Notes under the pieces: model-generated
Seen by the model: the letters and a program-made list of their open reading frames with translations, nothing else
Database searches by the model: none
What the model was told of the DNA's origin: nothing
In this document: piece by piece, positions 1-9,031 of the stretch
Layout of the letters: each line of letters begins with the position of its first letter
Numbering within the stretch: position 1 is the first letter of the stretch
Source: Planctomycetota bacterium
Lineage (GTDB): Bacteria; Planctomycetota; MHYJ01; JACQXL01; JACQZI01
Assembly: GCA_016207825.1 (NCBI GenBank)
Contig: JACQZI010000018.1
Location: forward strand, 18,698-82,697
Length of the DNA: 64,000 nt
Direction of reading: 5' to 3'
Translations under genes and position numbers: made by a program

Positions 1-2
1 GT

Positions 3-248
3 AATATCAAGATCAAAATAAAACCCCGCGGCGGTTTTGGAGCATATGAGAATATCGCCTCCGAATTATTTATCTTGGGAATTAATTCGGAAGGTTTATC
101 TAAGGAGCAATTATTGTTTTTATCCATAGATGGCAAGGCAAGGCAGGGGCTTAATGCTTATATTAACACCAGCGCATATAATCAAGAGTTGCTTGCTGGG
201 TTGACGGCAGGGCTTCGTGAATTATTCCAACCGGGAAAAGATGATTAG
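3..248 (+). CDS. C-terminal end of an unrecognised protein (partial)
   Basis: An open frame enters from the left edge and ends at TAG 246-248, giving an 81-residue C-terminal piece. It contains a glycine-rich stretch (GGFGAYENIASELF) followed by a mixed, mostly soluble segment ending in acidic residues. No motif identifies a family, and the start lies outside the window. It converges on apbE with only about 15 bases between the stop codons. Function unknown; that it is a real gene is likely because the frame stays open from the edge and stops just before a convergent gene. Confidence 0.5.
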   Translation, partial: NIKIKIKPRGGFGAYENIASELFILGINSEGLSKEQLLFLSIDGKARQGLNAYINTSAYNQELLAGLTAGLRELFQPGKDD

Positions 249-263
249 CCGCTTGCGTTTTTG

Positions 264-1277
264 CTAATTCTGTTTTAAGAATTTAGCGAATCCTTCGGTT
301 TGGAGAAAAGTTAATTTCTCTCCGTCGCTGGTTATGATAAAAACCTCCGCGTCTGGGATTGATTTTGCCAATTTCAATCCTTCTTCAGGCCCCAAAACGC
401 ATATCATGGTTGCCAGGGCGTCGGCGGCGGTTCCATCCGATGCGATAACCGTTACGCTCGCCAACTTTTCCTCTACCGGCCATCCGTTTCGTGGATCGAT
501 GATATGGGAATATTTCTTTCCCTGGACCGTGTAGAATCTCATATAATGCCCCGAAGTTGCGACAGCTTTATCAGTGATTCCTATATACTTCAGGTTTTCT
601 TCAGGTTTTAAAGGGTTTCTTATGCCTATCAGCCAATCAGCACCTTTTTCCGGGTTATTACCGAGCGCATATAAATCGCCTCCGGCGACAATTAGTCCGT
701 TGGAAACACCTTCGGATTTCAATACCTTGATAGCTTCTCCCACGATGTACCCTTTGGCAATTCCTCCGATATCAATGCTCATTCCCTGTTTGGAAAACCC
801 AACCTCAAGGGATTTGGGGTCGAGAATAATATTACCATAGCCGGTAAGATTTATCGTTGCTTTTAGTTCGTCTGATGATGGCAGGGCGTTTTTGTTTTCC
901 GCTTCGCGCCACAGTCTTAAAATCGGTTCAACCGTAATATCAAAAGCGCCGCGCGAAATATTCCCGAATCCAACAGATTTATTTATTATATCGAAAGTTA
1001 TCGGATTAACTTTGGATTTTTGGGGGGAGGATTGGTTCAAACGTGCAATATCGCTGTTGTTATTGTGTTTGTTTAAAAGCACTTCTAATTCTGATATTTT
1101 TTGGAAAGCCGCGTTCGTTACCTTAGCAGCTTTATTTTCATCCTCGGCAAACACCGTAATAGAAATTTGTGTGCTTAATAAAAGCCTGTCTTTTTGATAT
1201 TTAATCTTTTCAGCTTTTGAGCACCCGAAAGCAACTATTAAAAACAGACAGAAAAAAACAGAGTGTTTAGACAGCAT
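264..1277 (-). CDS. apbE: ApbE family FAD:protein FMN transferase, lipoprotein
   Basis: Predicted to attach FMN covalently to Thr/Ser of target flavoproteins (Rnf/Nqr-type subunits and other exported flavoproteins) on the outer face of the inner membrane. The 337-residue length is normal for the family. A lipoprotein signal ends at the lipobox AFGC (Cys19). Family motifs are present in order: IDIGGIAKGY (168-177), GGDLYALG (199-206), TSGHY (241-245), HIIDPRNG (258-265) and the metal site DGTAADALAT (281-290). No Rnf or Nqr genes are in the window, so its substrate is unknown. A promoter with -35 TTGACG (1333-1338), 17-nt spacer and -10 TATAAA (1310-1315) lies upstream on the minus strand. The leader is about 26 nt without a clear Shine-Dalgarno sequence. 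Confidence 0.93.
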   Translation of the reverse strand: MLSKHSVFFCLFLIVAFGCSKAEKIKYQKDRLLLSTQISITVFAEDENKAAKVTNAAFQKISELEVLLNKHNNNSDIARLNQSSPQKSKVNPITFDIINKSVGFGNISRGAFDITVEPILRLWREAENKNALPSSDELKATINLTGYGNIILDPKSLEVGFSKQGMSIDIGGIAKGYIVGEAIKVLKSEGVSNGLIVAGGDLYALGNNPEKGADWLIGIRNPLKPEENLKYIGITDKAVATSGHYMRFYTVQGKKYSHIIDPRNGWPVEEKLASVTVIASDGTAADALATMICVLGPEEGLKLAKSIPDAEVFIITSDGEKLTFLQTEGFAKFLKQN

Positions 1278-1309
1278 ATATAGTTATTATCGCGTTGGTA
1301 TTTGTTTGT

Positions 1310-1338
1310 TTTATAGCATAATTAAATTGATGCGTCAA
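1310..1338 (-). promoter_or_regulatory. sigma-70-type promoter of apbE
   Basis: On the minus strand TTGACG (1338-1333), a 17-nt spacer and TATAAA (1315-1310), upstream of the apbE ATG at 1277. Read directly; activity is inferred. Confidence 0.5.
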
Positions 1339-1430
1339 GACCTTTAATGTTTTTCAGGAGTTTTGATCTAGACTAAATGATAATGAAAATCTAAGATAAT
1401 GAGGCTAAGTATATTCCGATGAACAAAACA

Positions 1431-1459
1431 TTGACAGATAAGCCATGAAATGATAAATC
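1431..1459 (+). promoter_or_regulatory. candidate promoter of tRNA-Cys
   Basis: A perfect TTGACA (1431-1436) is followed after 17 nt by a weak -10 TAAATC (1454-1459); GATAAA at 1452 with a 15-nt spacer is an alternative. The tRNA starts at 1476, a sensible distance for a short leader. Confidence 0.4.
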
Positions 1460-1475
1460 AGATAGGCGTATTTAA

Positions 1476-1547
1476 GGCGGTGTAGCCAAGTGGTAAGGCG
1501 GAGGTCTGCAAAACCTCTATTCACCGGTTCGAATCCGGTCGCCGCCT
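1476..1547 (+). tRNA. tRNA-Cys (anticodon GCA)
   Basis: A 72-nt cloverleaf. The acceptor stem pairs GGCGGTG with CGCCGCC, with T1547 as discriminator. The anticodon stem GAGGT/ACCTC holds the 7-nt loop CTGCAAA with anticodon GCA at 1508-1510. The T arm shows the standard GGTTCGAATCC. CCA is not encoded (TTAC follows), so a CCA-adding enzyme is required. It is a single tRNA gene, not part of a cluster. Confidence 0.96.
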
Positions 1548-1589
1548 TACTTTTTAAATTCTAAACAGAAACAGTTAATTAGTTTTAAT

Positions 1590-2927
1590 CTATGCTTTAA
1601 TCGCTTCTGCTAACCGGTCGATATCGAATTTGGTATTGACCTCAGTCGCGCAGAAAAGAATCGAACCTTTAAGTTCCGGATAGAACCTGCCTAAATCTAG
1701 CCCTCCGATAATGCCTTGTTTTATAAGCTTCTTATTAAGTTCGGCCGGTTTTATCGGGCATTTCATGGCGAACTCGTTAAAGAAAGGGCCTTCAAAGACC
1801 GGTTTATATCCTTTTTCCGTGCCTATTTTTTCCGCGGCGTAATGGGCTTTATGGGCACAGAGAGTGGCTACGTCCTTGATTCCTTTTTTGCCGACGCTGG
1901 CCAGATATATTCCGGCGCGCAACGCCAGGAGCGCTTCGTTGGAGCAGATATTGGAAGTGGCTTTTTCCCTTCTTATGTGCTGCTCGCGGGTGGAAAGGGT
2001 CAGGACGAATCCGCGTTTGCCGTCGTGGTCTTTGGTTTCCCCGACCAGTCTGCCGGGCATCTTGCGGACGTATTTCATCTTGGCGGCGAAGATTCCCAAA
2101 AACGGCCCGCCGAAATACATTTCGTTTCCCAAAGACTGGCCTTCTCCGACGACGATATCCGCATCGTATTCGCCGGGGGCTTTGAGGATTCCCAAAGAAA
2201 TCGGTTTGACAATGGCGACAAGGAGTGCGTTGTTTTTATGGGCGAGTGCGGAAATTTCCTCGCATTCTTCGATGATGCCGAAGAAGTTCGGGCTCTGGAT
2301 TGCCACGCAGGAAGTATCCGGGGTAATTGCTTCTTCCAGGGCGGCTAAATCCGTCTGGCCGTTTTTGCCGTAGCCGACCTCGACGATTTGCGAATCAATA
2401 TCCTTGAGATAGGTTTTAAGGACTTCACGGTATTCAGGGTGAACGGTATTTGAGATAACCACCTTCTTTTTATTGGTGGAGGATAAAGACATCAGAATCG
2501 CTTCCGCCAGTCCGGTTGAGGCGTCGTAGACGGAAGCGTTTGCCACTTCCATTCCGGTCAGCTCGCAAATCATGGTCTGGTATTCGAAGAAGGCGGTTAG
2601 GTTTCCCTGGCTGGCTTCCGGCTGGTAAGGCGTATAAGAGGTGTAGAATTCGCTCCGGCCGGCCAGATGGTTGACAACCGCCGGGATAAAATGATTATAA
2701 CAGCCCGCGCCGAGGAAGGAGATATATTTATCCGCCCCAATGTTTTTATCCGCGAGGGTTTTCATATGGCGGGTGAGTTCAAGCTCGGACATTGCCGGAG
2801 GGAGATTGAGGAGTTTTTTCAGGCGCAAATCCGCCGGGATGGATTGGAACAAATCGCCGATTGATTTAACACCGATAGCCTGGAGCATTTCGTTGATTTC
2901 GTCCTGTGAATGCGGGATGTATGGCAT
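1590..2927 (-). CDS. gcvPA: Glycine dehydrogenase (decarboxylating) subunit 1, P-protein alpha
   Basis: One half of the split P-protein of the glycine cleavage system, which decarboxylates glycine with PLP and passes aminomethyl to GcvH lipoate. The 445-residue length and the characteristic N-terminus (MPYIPHSQDEINEML), GAGCYNHFIPAVV, TPYQPEASQGNL and ANASVYDASTG segments match the GcvPA class. The PLP-binding lysine is carried by the partner GcvPB, which is not here, nor are gcvT or gcvH, so the system is dispersed. I chose ATG 2927 over an upstream TTG at 2942 because AAAGAG lies 6 nt before it and the protein then begins like its relatives. A weak promoter (TTGACC with TATTTT at 17 nt) lies upstream. 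I saw no glycine riboswitch. Confidence 0.93.
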   Translation of the reverse strand: MPYIPHSQDEINEMLQAIGVKSIGDLFQSIPADLRLKKLLNLPPAMSELELTRHMKTLADKNIGADKYISFLGAGCYNHFIPAVVNHLAGRSEFYTSYTPYQPEASQGNLTAFFEYQTMICELTGMEVANASVYDASTGLAEAILMSLSSTNKKKVVISNTVHPEYREVLKTYLKDIDSQIVEVGYGKNGQTDLAALEEAITPDTSCVAIQSPNFFGIIEECEEISALAHKNNALLVAIVKPISLGILKAPGEYDADIVVGEGQSLGNEMYFGGPFLGIFAAKMKYVRKMPGRLVGETKDHDGKRGFVLTLSTREQHIRREKATSNICSNEALLALRAGIYLASVGKKGIKDVATLCAHKAHYAAEKIGTEKGYKPVFEGPFFNEFAMKCPIKPAELNKKLIKQGIIGGLDLGRFYPELKGSILFCATEVNTKFDIDRLAEAIKA

Positions 2928-2942
2928 AAGTTGCTCTTTCAA

Positions 2943-3507
2943 TTAATTATTATTATGTTATGCTATTAAAATAATACGAAAACGAGGCGGGGTCAAGGAA
3001 ATAATATTATAAGCTGATTAAGCCTAAATGATGCCATCCAAATCGCTTTTAATTTTTAGGCCGGGGAATATAAGCTTTCCGGGTACGGGGAATAAGCCTT
3101 TTGTGACCGGGATTACAAACTTTGCAGACGGGAATTAATCCCGGCAAAGGGGCGGGAATAAGCTCTTTAATAGATGGGTTTGCCTGATTTGGGAGAGGGA
3201 ATAATCTCCGCCCCCTACCAGATAGGTATAGGGATACCCCCCTACCCACCTCCCCTATACCCCCTACCCGACCCCTATCCGGATTACCCCGAACACGAAA
3301 AGGGAGCATATAGATTTTCTATCCGAAGGGAATAAAATAGCTTGAACGCCCCGAAGCCAGTATCACCACCCTCTCTACCCACCTACCCTATAACCCCCTC
3401 CTACCCCCTATCCGGACCGGTCAAAGTATTTGAATAGGGGGGTACGACGAGAGAGTATAAAAGTAGGTGTTAAGTTCAGAGTTTAATTCCGGAGATGCTC
3501 TCCCTCT
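2943..3507. repeat. Gene-free repeat island: about 22-bp degenerate units and 42-bp C-rich direct repeats
   Basis: No gene is credible in these 565 bases. From 3064 to about 3200 a GGGA/GGGAATAA core recurs at 3064, 3088, 3109, 3130, 3154, 3176 and 3197, spacings of 24, 21, 21, 24, 22 and 21 bp. Farther on, two imperfect 42-bp direct repeats (3242-3283 and 3375-3416) both begin CTACCCACCT and both end CTATCCGGA. The + strand of 3210-3430 is strongly C-rich, so the minus strand carries many G-runs. An 86-codon minus-strand frame at 3049-3309 is composed of these repeats and is not a gene. Comparable islands occur at 20664, 40551 and 59177. Confidence 0.7.
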
Positions 3508-4899
3508 TTATTTGTTCTCTTCGGGTGGCTTGGGTTGGTCATCTTTTGGCGGTTCGGGAGGTTTGGCTTTAAAATCTTCAGGCTTTTTCATCAGGTTTTC
3601 CGCATAGTGCTTGCTTAAAAGATATATCGTTTCCGAATCACTTTTCTTAACATAATATGCCTGGTCATCTTTCTTGTTACCGATTAGCAGGGTTTGCTTA
3701 GTGCCGTCTTTAAGGGCGCCAGTTATCTGGAACTGGGGGCTTACCAATCCGGTTGCAGACAGGTCGGTTTCCGCCGTGGCGACATTCGCCCTGAGATTGG
3801 AAAAGGTATTAATGATGAAGTTGACCGTATCGTTCTGGGCGGTAATCGGTTCACTCTGAACTGGCTCCAATAATATCCAATTGCCTGTTTCCGTTTTGCT
3901 GATAACCAGTTCAGTATCTAAATACTTTATGGTTAGTTCTGTTACATTTGCCGTTTCGAATTTGGCGAGTGTTTTATCTATAAAATCTTCTAATCTCTTT
4001 GCCAGTTTTTCGATAATCGCCTTACGCACGATGACGGAGAAGTTCGAGGATGATAGTTTGGCATAGTAATCTCCGGAAGGAGCGGGACTGCCGACCAGAA
4101 GCGTTTCAGCGGAATTATCTTTCTTCTGCACAATAACCATTCGTTGGGGCGGTTCCAGTCCGTAGGCGGCGAGCGCGGTGACAGGGGCAACAGATTCCAA
4201 TTCCAGGTTTGAAATGACCTGGGTTATTTCATTTGCCGCGTTTTTATCGCAGGGGAAAGTTTTGGGGGCGATAACCGACCAGTCGCCGCTTTCCGCCTGT
4301 TTCAGGGTGATGGCGCTGTTATCCGCATGAGATTTAAGGGTTATTTTGGCAATATCCTTTTGCTCGCATTTAACGAGGGAGAGTTCCAGCCATGTTTTGT
4401 CATCAACCGCAATCAACCTTGAGATGTTTTCATCTACGGTGAGGACTTCATCGGCGTTATGGGGCCTGATATACGTGCTCTGGTAATCCGTCCCGTTTTT
4501 GCCGATATAAATATCCGCGAGTGTATTATTGCTTTTATCTAATATTTTCAATAACTTTCCCTGTGCGGCGTCAACCTGGAAGAGGCTGTGCTTTTCCGGG
4601 TTCTTGGAGACGGCATCTGAGCGCTTGAGATTTTTAGTTTTATCAAGCAGTTCCTGCACCTTAGCTTCTTTGACGGGGTAATTGAAGGAGGAAGCCGCCA
4701 GCCATTTTCCTTCATTCCTTAACAGGGAAATTTGTTTGCCGCCCTGGGATAATTCAATCCGCATTGCCTCACCCGGCGCAAAGTTCGTAATCGCCTCGCC
4801 GGGTTCGCCTGATTTATAGGTTGATGGCCCTTTAAGCACCAGCGCTAAGATAATCAGGATGATGAGCACTATCAGCGGAACAATTATTTTCTTAAGCAT
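3508..4899 (-). CDS. DUF4340 domain membrane-anchored protein (cluster A)
   Basis: 463 residues with an N-terminal membrane anchor (IIVPLIVLIILIILALVL) and a long extracytoplasmic part made of repeated DUF4340-type beta units; the C-terminus is a Pro/Lys-rich tail. DUF4340 proteins regularly accompany GldG-like proteins and an ABC-2 exporter; their biochemical role is not established. It is last in the four-gene operon ATPase-permease-GldG-DUF4340. Its ATG is preceded by AGGAG. The 100-bp gap to the upstream gene holds an inverted repeat (AAAACACGGAA/TTTCCGTGTTTT, about 4924-4976) that could moderate expression. A paralogue with the same neighbours lies at 42235-44019. Confidence 0.8.
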   Translation of the reverse strand: MLKKIIVPLIVLIILIILALVLKGPSTYKSGEPGEAITNFAPGEAMRIELSQGGKQISLLRNEGKWLAASSFNYPVKEAKVQELLDKTKNLKRSDAVSKNPEKHSLFQVDAAQGKLLKILDKSNNTLADIYIGKNGTDYQSTYIRPHNADEVLTVDENISRLIAVDDKTWLELSLVKCEQKDIAKITLKSHADNSAITLKQAESGDWSVIAPKTFPCDKNAANEITQVISNLELESVAPVTALAAYGLEPPQRMVIVQKKDNSAETLLVGSPAPSGDYYAKLSSSNFSVIVRKAIIEKLAKRLEDFIDKTLAKFETANVTELTIKYLDTELVISKTETGNWILLEPVQSEPITAQNDTVNFIINTFSNLRANVATAETDLSATGLVSPQFQITGALKDGTKQTLLIGNKKDDQAYYVKKSDSETIYLLSKHYAENLMKKPEDFKAKPPEPPKDDQPKPPEENK

Positions 4900-4999
4900 A
4901 TTAGTTTGCTCCTATTTGACACAAAAACACGGAAGTCAACTCGAAAACACGAAACCTTTCCTTTCCGTGTTTTCAGGTTTAAAGTTTGATTATTTAGTG

Positions 5000-6619
5000 T
5001 TAAATAACTTCCTCAACTGCTTTTTTCTCCCGATGCCTCAAGAGTAGCCTGACAAGCCCGTAAAGGATAAAGAGGAACGGCACCAGACCGATATTCAAGA
5101 CTTTGCATAAAAGTTTTGTCGCCGGAGATGTTTCTTTTAATGGTTTTAATTCCGTATCTTTGGCCCGGATGCCGATTAAATCACCGCCCATGGTAGCCCA
5201 ATCAACGGCGTTCAATATGAACGGCAAATTGCCTTCCCGGCCGCCTGAGAGGAGTTGATTGGATATAAAATCAGAATCGCCTATTACCATGATAGTTGCC
5301 GGATTGGCGCATTCCTTTACAGTCTGCCGGTTTTTGTCGGCCTCCGCCGGGAGCGGCGTCTTGTCCGAAGCCGGCTTGGGGGCGGGAATTGGCTTATCCG
5401 AAAAGAAACTCTTGAATTTTCCGCGGATAATAGCGGCCAGAAGATACTGTTTTAAATCAGCCATATTAGGCCGGGGCAAGCGCTGTGCATCGATATTAAA
5501 GTTGTCTTTCTGTTCGGTAGACTTAGGAGTGGTTTTTAATAACTCTGTCACCTCCATATCCGGGATACGGTCTTTATTTATTTCAATCGAACTTATCCAT
5601 GGGAAAGCGACTGTTTCCAGCCGGCTGACAATCGGGTTGTTCGGTGCCATGTGGTCATGCACTACCTTGGGCCAGGGTGGGTAGTTGGTGGAAAACTGGA
5701 CATACTGGCTGCCGAAAGTGACGATGGAATTGGCACCCCAGTCCAGAACCAGGTTGTTATTCAGGCGGACGCCATAATTTTCCAGAAGGTCATTCAGCTT
5801 ATGGCTTTTGGGGAGCGCCATGAACACTTCCGTCGAAACGTTTACCGAATCAATCAGGAAGAAGACATTCTTTCCCTGCATCAGGAATTGGTCAATTTCA
5901 TATTTATCGCGGTCGGAAAGTTCGTTCGGCCCGGCAATGATTAAGGTTTCAACGTCATCCGGTATTTTCGTCCCGTCGGAGGTGTCAACCGTGGTGATTT
6001 CATAATTCTTTTCCAGAGATTGCTTGACCGTGCTGTAATCACTGCTGATAGTATGCTCTCCATGTCCGGTGAGGAAGCATAGTTTTTTGAGCTTGCCTTT
6101 CAGCACCTTAAGTATGGAACTCGTGAGGTCGTATTCAAGATTAGCGACGCTCGTAACGGCCGGCAGGATTTCCTTGCGGTCGGCGTAAAAGATGCCTATT
6201 CCCATGTAAATATTAACCAGCTCGCGTTTATCCTGTTCGATAATACTAGCCTGCAATTGGGGGATGCCCAGGCGCTGGACTTTTTGTTCTTCGTCCTTAT
6301 TTTCAGCCGGGTCAATCCATTCAACCTGCAGTTTACTGCCGGCATAAGCCTGGTATTCATTAAGAGTGTCCCTTATTTCCCCGGCGACCTGCTCCAGCTG
6401 GGTAGGCAGTTTTTTGGAGCAATAGACTTTTATTGAAACGATATCATCCAGCCGTTTCAAGACGTTACGGGTAGATGAAGTGACCGAATAGGACTTATTT
6501 TCCGTCAAATCCCAGCGCCAGAAATAATCCGCGGAGATGAAGTTGACAATCCCCATAATCCCCAGGATGATGACGAGGTTAATCAGGATACCGTAACGCC
6601 TTTTCTTATATCCTTGCAT
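5000..6619 (-). CDS. GldG-like auxiliary protein of an ABC transporter (cluster A)
   Basis: 539 residues. It has an N-terminal membrane segment (ILINLVIILGIMGIVNFISA), a large periplasmic domain of the GldG/ABC_transp_aux type with the typical DLTENKSYSVT start and FLTGHGEH segment, and a C-terminal membrane helix (LNIGLVPFLFILYGLVRLL). GldG partners GldA/GldF in Flavobacterium gliding and secretion; outside Bacteroidota the role is unknown. The start is 3 nt from the permease stop, so the genes are translationally coupled. No gliding genes besides the A/F/G set are present, so a gliding function should not be assumed. Confidence 0.85.
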   Translation of the reverse strand: MQGYKKRRYGILINLVIILGIMGIVNFISADYFWRWDLTENKSYSVTSSTRNVLKRLDDIVSIKVYCSKKLPTQLEQVAGEIRDTLNEYQAYAGSKLQVEWIDPAENKDEEQKVQRLGIPQLQASIIEQDKRELVNIYMGIGIFYADRKEILPAVTSVANLEYDLTSSILKVLKGKLKKLCFLTGHGEHTISSDYSTVKQSLEKNYEITTVDTSDGTKIPDDVETLIIAGPNELSDRDKYEIDQFLMQGKNVFFLIDSVNVSTEVFMALPKSHKLNDLLENYGVRLNNNLVLDWGANSIVTFGSQYVQFSTNYPPWPKVVHDHMAPNNPIVSRLETVAFPWISSIEINKDRIPDMEVTELLKTTPKSTEQKDNFNIDAQRLPRPNMADLKQYLLAAIIRGKFKSFFSDKPIPAPKPASDKTPLPAEADKNRQTVKECANPATIMVIGDSDFISNQLLSGGREGNLPFILNAVDWATMGGDLIGIRAKDTELKPLKETSPATKLLCKVLNIGLVPFLFILYGLVRLLLRHREKKAVEEVI

Positions 6620-6622
6620 AAA

Positions 6623-7324
6623 TTATTTCTGTGTTACGACTATAAAGTTATTTAAGAATAAGAAGAAAAATATCACCGAAAGATAATAAATCACATCGCG
6701 GGAATCTATCACGCCGCGCGCGATACTTTCAAAGTGTGTTGCCGGGCTCAGGAAATATAAAAGCGTGCCCAGAGAGCCGAATATCTGGGCGAGCCAACCG
6801 GCGATAAGCGAGACAGCCAGGATAAATATGGTTAGGAGGAAAGCGATAATCTGGTTTTCGGTCAGGCTTGAGATGCACGTCCCGACCGCGGCGTAAGAGG
6901 CACCCAATAGAGCCGCGCCGATATAACCGCCGATAATCGGGCCGAAATCCGGTTTGCCCAGTAATGCCAGAGTTATCGGCACGTTTATGGAAAGGACAAG
7001 CGTAAGCAGAATTAATAACACGCTTGCCAGGTATTTTCCGATGACTACCTCGTAATCCCTGACCGGCCAGGTTAGAAGAAGCTCTAGTGTTCCCTGCTTG
7101 CGTTCCTCCGCCCACAGGCGCATGGTAATCGCCGCCACGAAGAAGAGGAACACCCAGGGCATTATCCCGAAATAATAACGCATCTCGGCAATATTGTTTA
7201 AGAATAATGTATAGAAAAATAGCCCGTTGGTAAAAAGGAGATATACCACGATGAAGACATAGCCTATGGTCAGGTTAAAGAACGACCTGAATTCCTTGCG
7301 CGTAATAAGCAATATATTCCGCAT
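6623..7324 (-). CDS. ABC-2 type permease, GldF-like (cluster A)
   Basis: 233 residues with about six hydrophobic helices. The RLWAEERKQGTLELLLTWPV segment (after the second helix) is typical of GldF/NosY-type permeases. It sits between the ATPase (6-nt gap) and the GldG-like gene (3-nt gap). It is predicted to form the membrane channel with the ATPase at 7331. Substrate unknown. The protein at 45629-46366 is a clear paralogue, with the matching segment RLLAEEKKSGTLEMLMTAPV. Confidence 0.88.
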   Translation of the reverse strand: MRNILLITRKEFRSFFNLTIGYVFIVVYLLFTNGLFFYTLFLNNIAEMRYYFGIMPWVFLFFVAAITMRLWAEERKQGTLELLLTWPVRDYEVVIGKYLASVLLILLTLVLSINVPITLALLGKPDFGPIIGGYIGAALLGASYAAVGTCISSLTENQIIAFLLTIFILAVSLIAGWLAQIFGSLGTLLYFLSPATHFESIARGVIDSRDVIYYLSVIFFFLFLNNFIVVTQK

Positions 7325-7330
7325 AAAATA

Positions 7331-8272
7331 TTATTTATTATCCTGTTTAGTCAGCTTGATAAAGACATCTTCCAGGGTTGCTTCTTCCTTGTATAATTCG
7401 GCCAGGGTCCAGTTATTATCTTTTGCCAGGTGGAATATTTTCTCGTTGATATCAATATCTTCCGCGCACGTTATTTCGTATTTGCTCAGGTTGTCGCTTG
7501 ATTTCTGGATGGTTTTAATTCCGGTAATCTTATCCAGTGTTTTCAGCTTATTAATAATATCGCTTTCAGACCCGCGTATTTTGGCATAGACGACTGCGCC
7601 GCTGCGCGCCTTGCACTGGAGTTCCTCAATCGTGCCCGAACCGGCGATTTTGCCTTCGTTAATGATGATGACGCGGGTGCAGGTTGCCTCGACTTCCGCC
7701 AGGATATGCGTGCTGAAGATGACGGTCTTTTCTTTGCCGAGCTCCTTGATTAAATCGCGTATCTCGACAATCTGGATAGGGTCAAGCCCGGATGTTGGTT
7801 CATCCAGGATAAGGACTTCCGGGTCGTGTATCATTGCCTGGGCGAGCCCGACGCGCTGGCGGAATCCCTTGGAAAGCTTGCCGATATTCTGCTTGATTAC
7901 CTTTTCGAGTCCGCAGGTCTTGATAATCCGCTTTACCTTTTCCCGTTTATCTGTGGATGGTATATGGCGCATATCCGCGACGAAAGAGAGGAAATCGCTC
8001 ACCCTTAAATCATTATAAAGGGGATTATTTTCGGCCAGGTAGCCGATCTTCCGCCTGATTTCCAGCGGGTTTTCCATGATGTCAAATCCGCCCACGCTTG
8101 CCGTGCCTGCCGTGGGAGGGAGGTAGCAGGTGAGCATCTTCATGGTGGTGGATTTGCCTGCGGCATTGGGTCCTAGGAATCCGACAATCTCGCCTCTGTT
8201 GACCTCAAACGAGATATTATTAACCGCCGTTACGCCCGGATATTTCTTGGTAAGGTTTTTAACTTCTATCAT
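7331..8272 (-). CDS. ABC transporter ATPase, GldA-like (cluster A)
   Basis: 313 residues. Walker A GPNAAGKST (34-42), signature LSKGFRQR (133-140, the variant seen in GldA/CcmA-type exporters), Walker B LILDEPTSGLDP (154-165) and H-loop His189 are all present, followed by the C-terminal extension common to this class. It is the first gene of the operon 8272-3508 and is divergent from the sigma factor gene, with 142 AT-rich bases between. It powers the permease encoded next. Its paralogue at 46363 has the same arrangement. Confidence 0.92.
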   Translation of the reverse strand: MIEVKNLTKKYPGVTAVNNISFEVNRGEIVGFLGPNAAGKSTTMKMLTCYLPPTAGTASVGGFDIMENPLEIRRKIGYLAENNPLYNDLRVSDFLSFVADMRHIPSTDKREKVKRIIKTCGLEKVIKQNIGKLSKGFRQRVGLAQAMIHDPEVLILDEPTSGLDPIQIVEIRDLIKELGKEKTVIFSTHILAEVEATCTRVIIINEGKIAGSGTIEELQCKARSGAVVYAKIRGSESDIINKLKTLDKITGIKTIQKSSDNLSKYEITCAEDIDINEKIFHLAKDNNWTLAELYKEEATLEDVFIKLTKQDNK

Positions 8273-8414
8273 AATGTATTAAGGAAATCCGGAAAGTGGG
8301 TTTAATTATTAGATATAAAATATTTTTCTATATGAATTTGTCAAGAATTTTTATATTCCATCTAAAAAGATTTGATTTATGAGTTAATATATCCTAAAAT
8401 AAAATCCAGCGGTT

Positions 8415-9008
8415 ATGGAGAACCTTTCTGATATAGAATTGATTTCCCTGTGTAAAAGCGGTTCTGAGCGGGCGTTTGAAACCCTTTACGAGCGTTACCG
8501 CCAGACCGTGGTTAACTTTGCCTATCAGATATTGAAAGACAAGGATTTATCGCTGGACGCGCTCCAGGAAACCTTTGTCTATGTCTTTAAGAAAATGCCT
8601 GAATACCAGCCGGCTGCCAAACTATCCACTCTGCTTTTTACCGTTACCAGGAATATCTGCCTGAATATGCTGAGTAAAACCAAGTGCAACAAGAGCATAC
8701 CGAACGAAGAGATGAACGGTTTTATCAAAGTAAAAGAGCCGGTAAATTCGATTGAACTTGTGGAGAAAGAGGAGTTGAAGAAAACTGTCGCTGCCGAACT
8801 GGATAACTTACCGGATATTTACCGCGAGGTGATAATACTCAAAATACTTAAGGGGATGCAATATGATGAAATAAGCCAGGTGGTTGGTTGCCCAATCGGG
8901 ACGGTGAAATCGAGGCTTCATAACGCCCTGGAGTACCTGCGGAATAACCTGGCGAAAAAAGGGGAAGAAAAAGATTTAACTGAACCAAAAGGCGAGGTGT
9001 CGGCTTAA
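8415..9008 (+). CDS. ECF-type RNA polymerase sigma factor
   Basis: 197 residues. Region 2 (about 20-85: AFETLYERYRQTVVNFAYQI, then LDALQETFVYVFKK) and region 4 (about 125-180: LPDIYREVIILKILKGMQYD, then GTVKSRLHNALEYLR) are both clear, with no region 3, as expected for ECF sigmas. The next gene, 23 bases downstream, encodes a zinc anti-sigma factor, so this sigma is probably held inactive at the membrane. The start has no strong Shine-Dalgarno sequence. TTGTCA (8338-8343), 17 nt and TCTAAA (8361-8366) form a weak promoter candidate; autoregulation is possible but cannot be read here. Target genes are unknown. Confidence 0.9.
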   Translation: MENLSDIELISLCKSGSERAFETLYERYRQTVVNFAYQILKDKDLSLDALQETFVYVFKKMPEYQPAAKLSTLLFTVTRNICLNMLSKTKCNKSIPNEEMNGFIKVKEPVNSIELVEKEELKKTVAAELDNLPDIYREVIILKILKGMQYDEISQVVGCPIGTVKSRLHNALEYLRNNLAKKGEEKDLTEPKGEVSA

Positions 9009-9031
9009 TATATGGAAGGAAGCGTGTAAAC

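Noticed and set aside
2928-3048. Glycine riboswitch upstream of gcvPA
   Set aside because: No paired aptamer-like stems could be found; the stretch is AT-rich and short.
3049-3309. 86-codon open frame on the minus strand
   Set aside because: It is composed of GGGAATAA-type repeats and C-rich tracts, has no ribosome site and gives a repetitive basic peptide.
3508-8272. Gliding motility locus
   Set aside because: Only the ABC components GldA/F/G-like are present; the essential gliding motor and adhesin genes are absent, and these ABC sets occur widely outside gliders.
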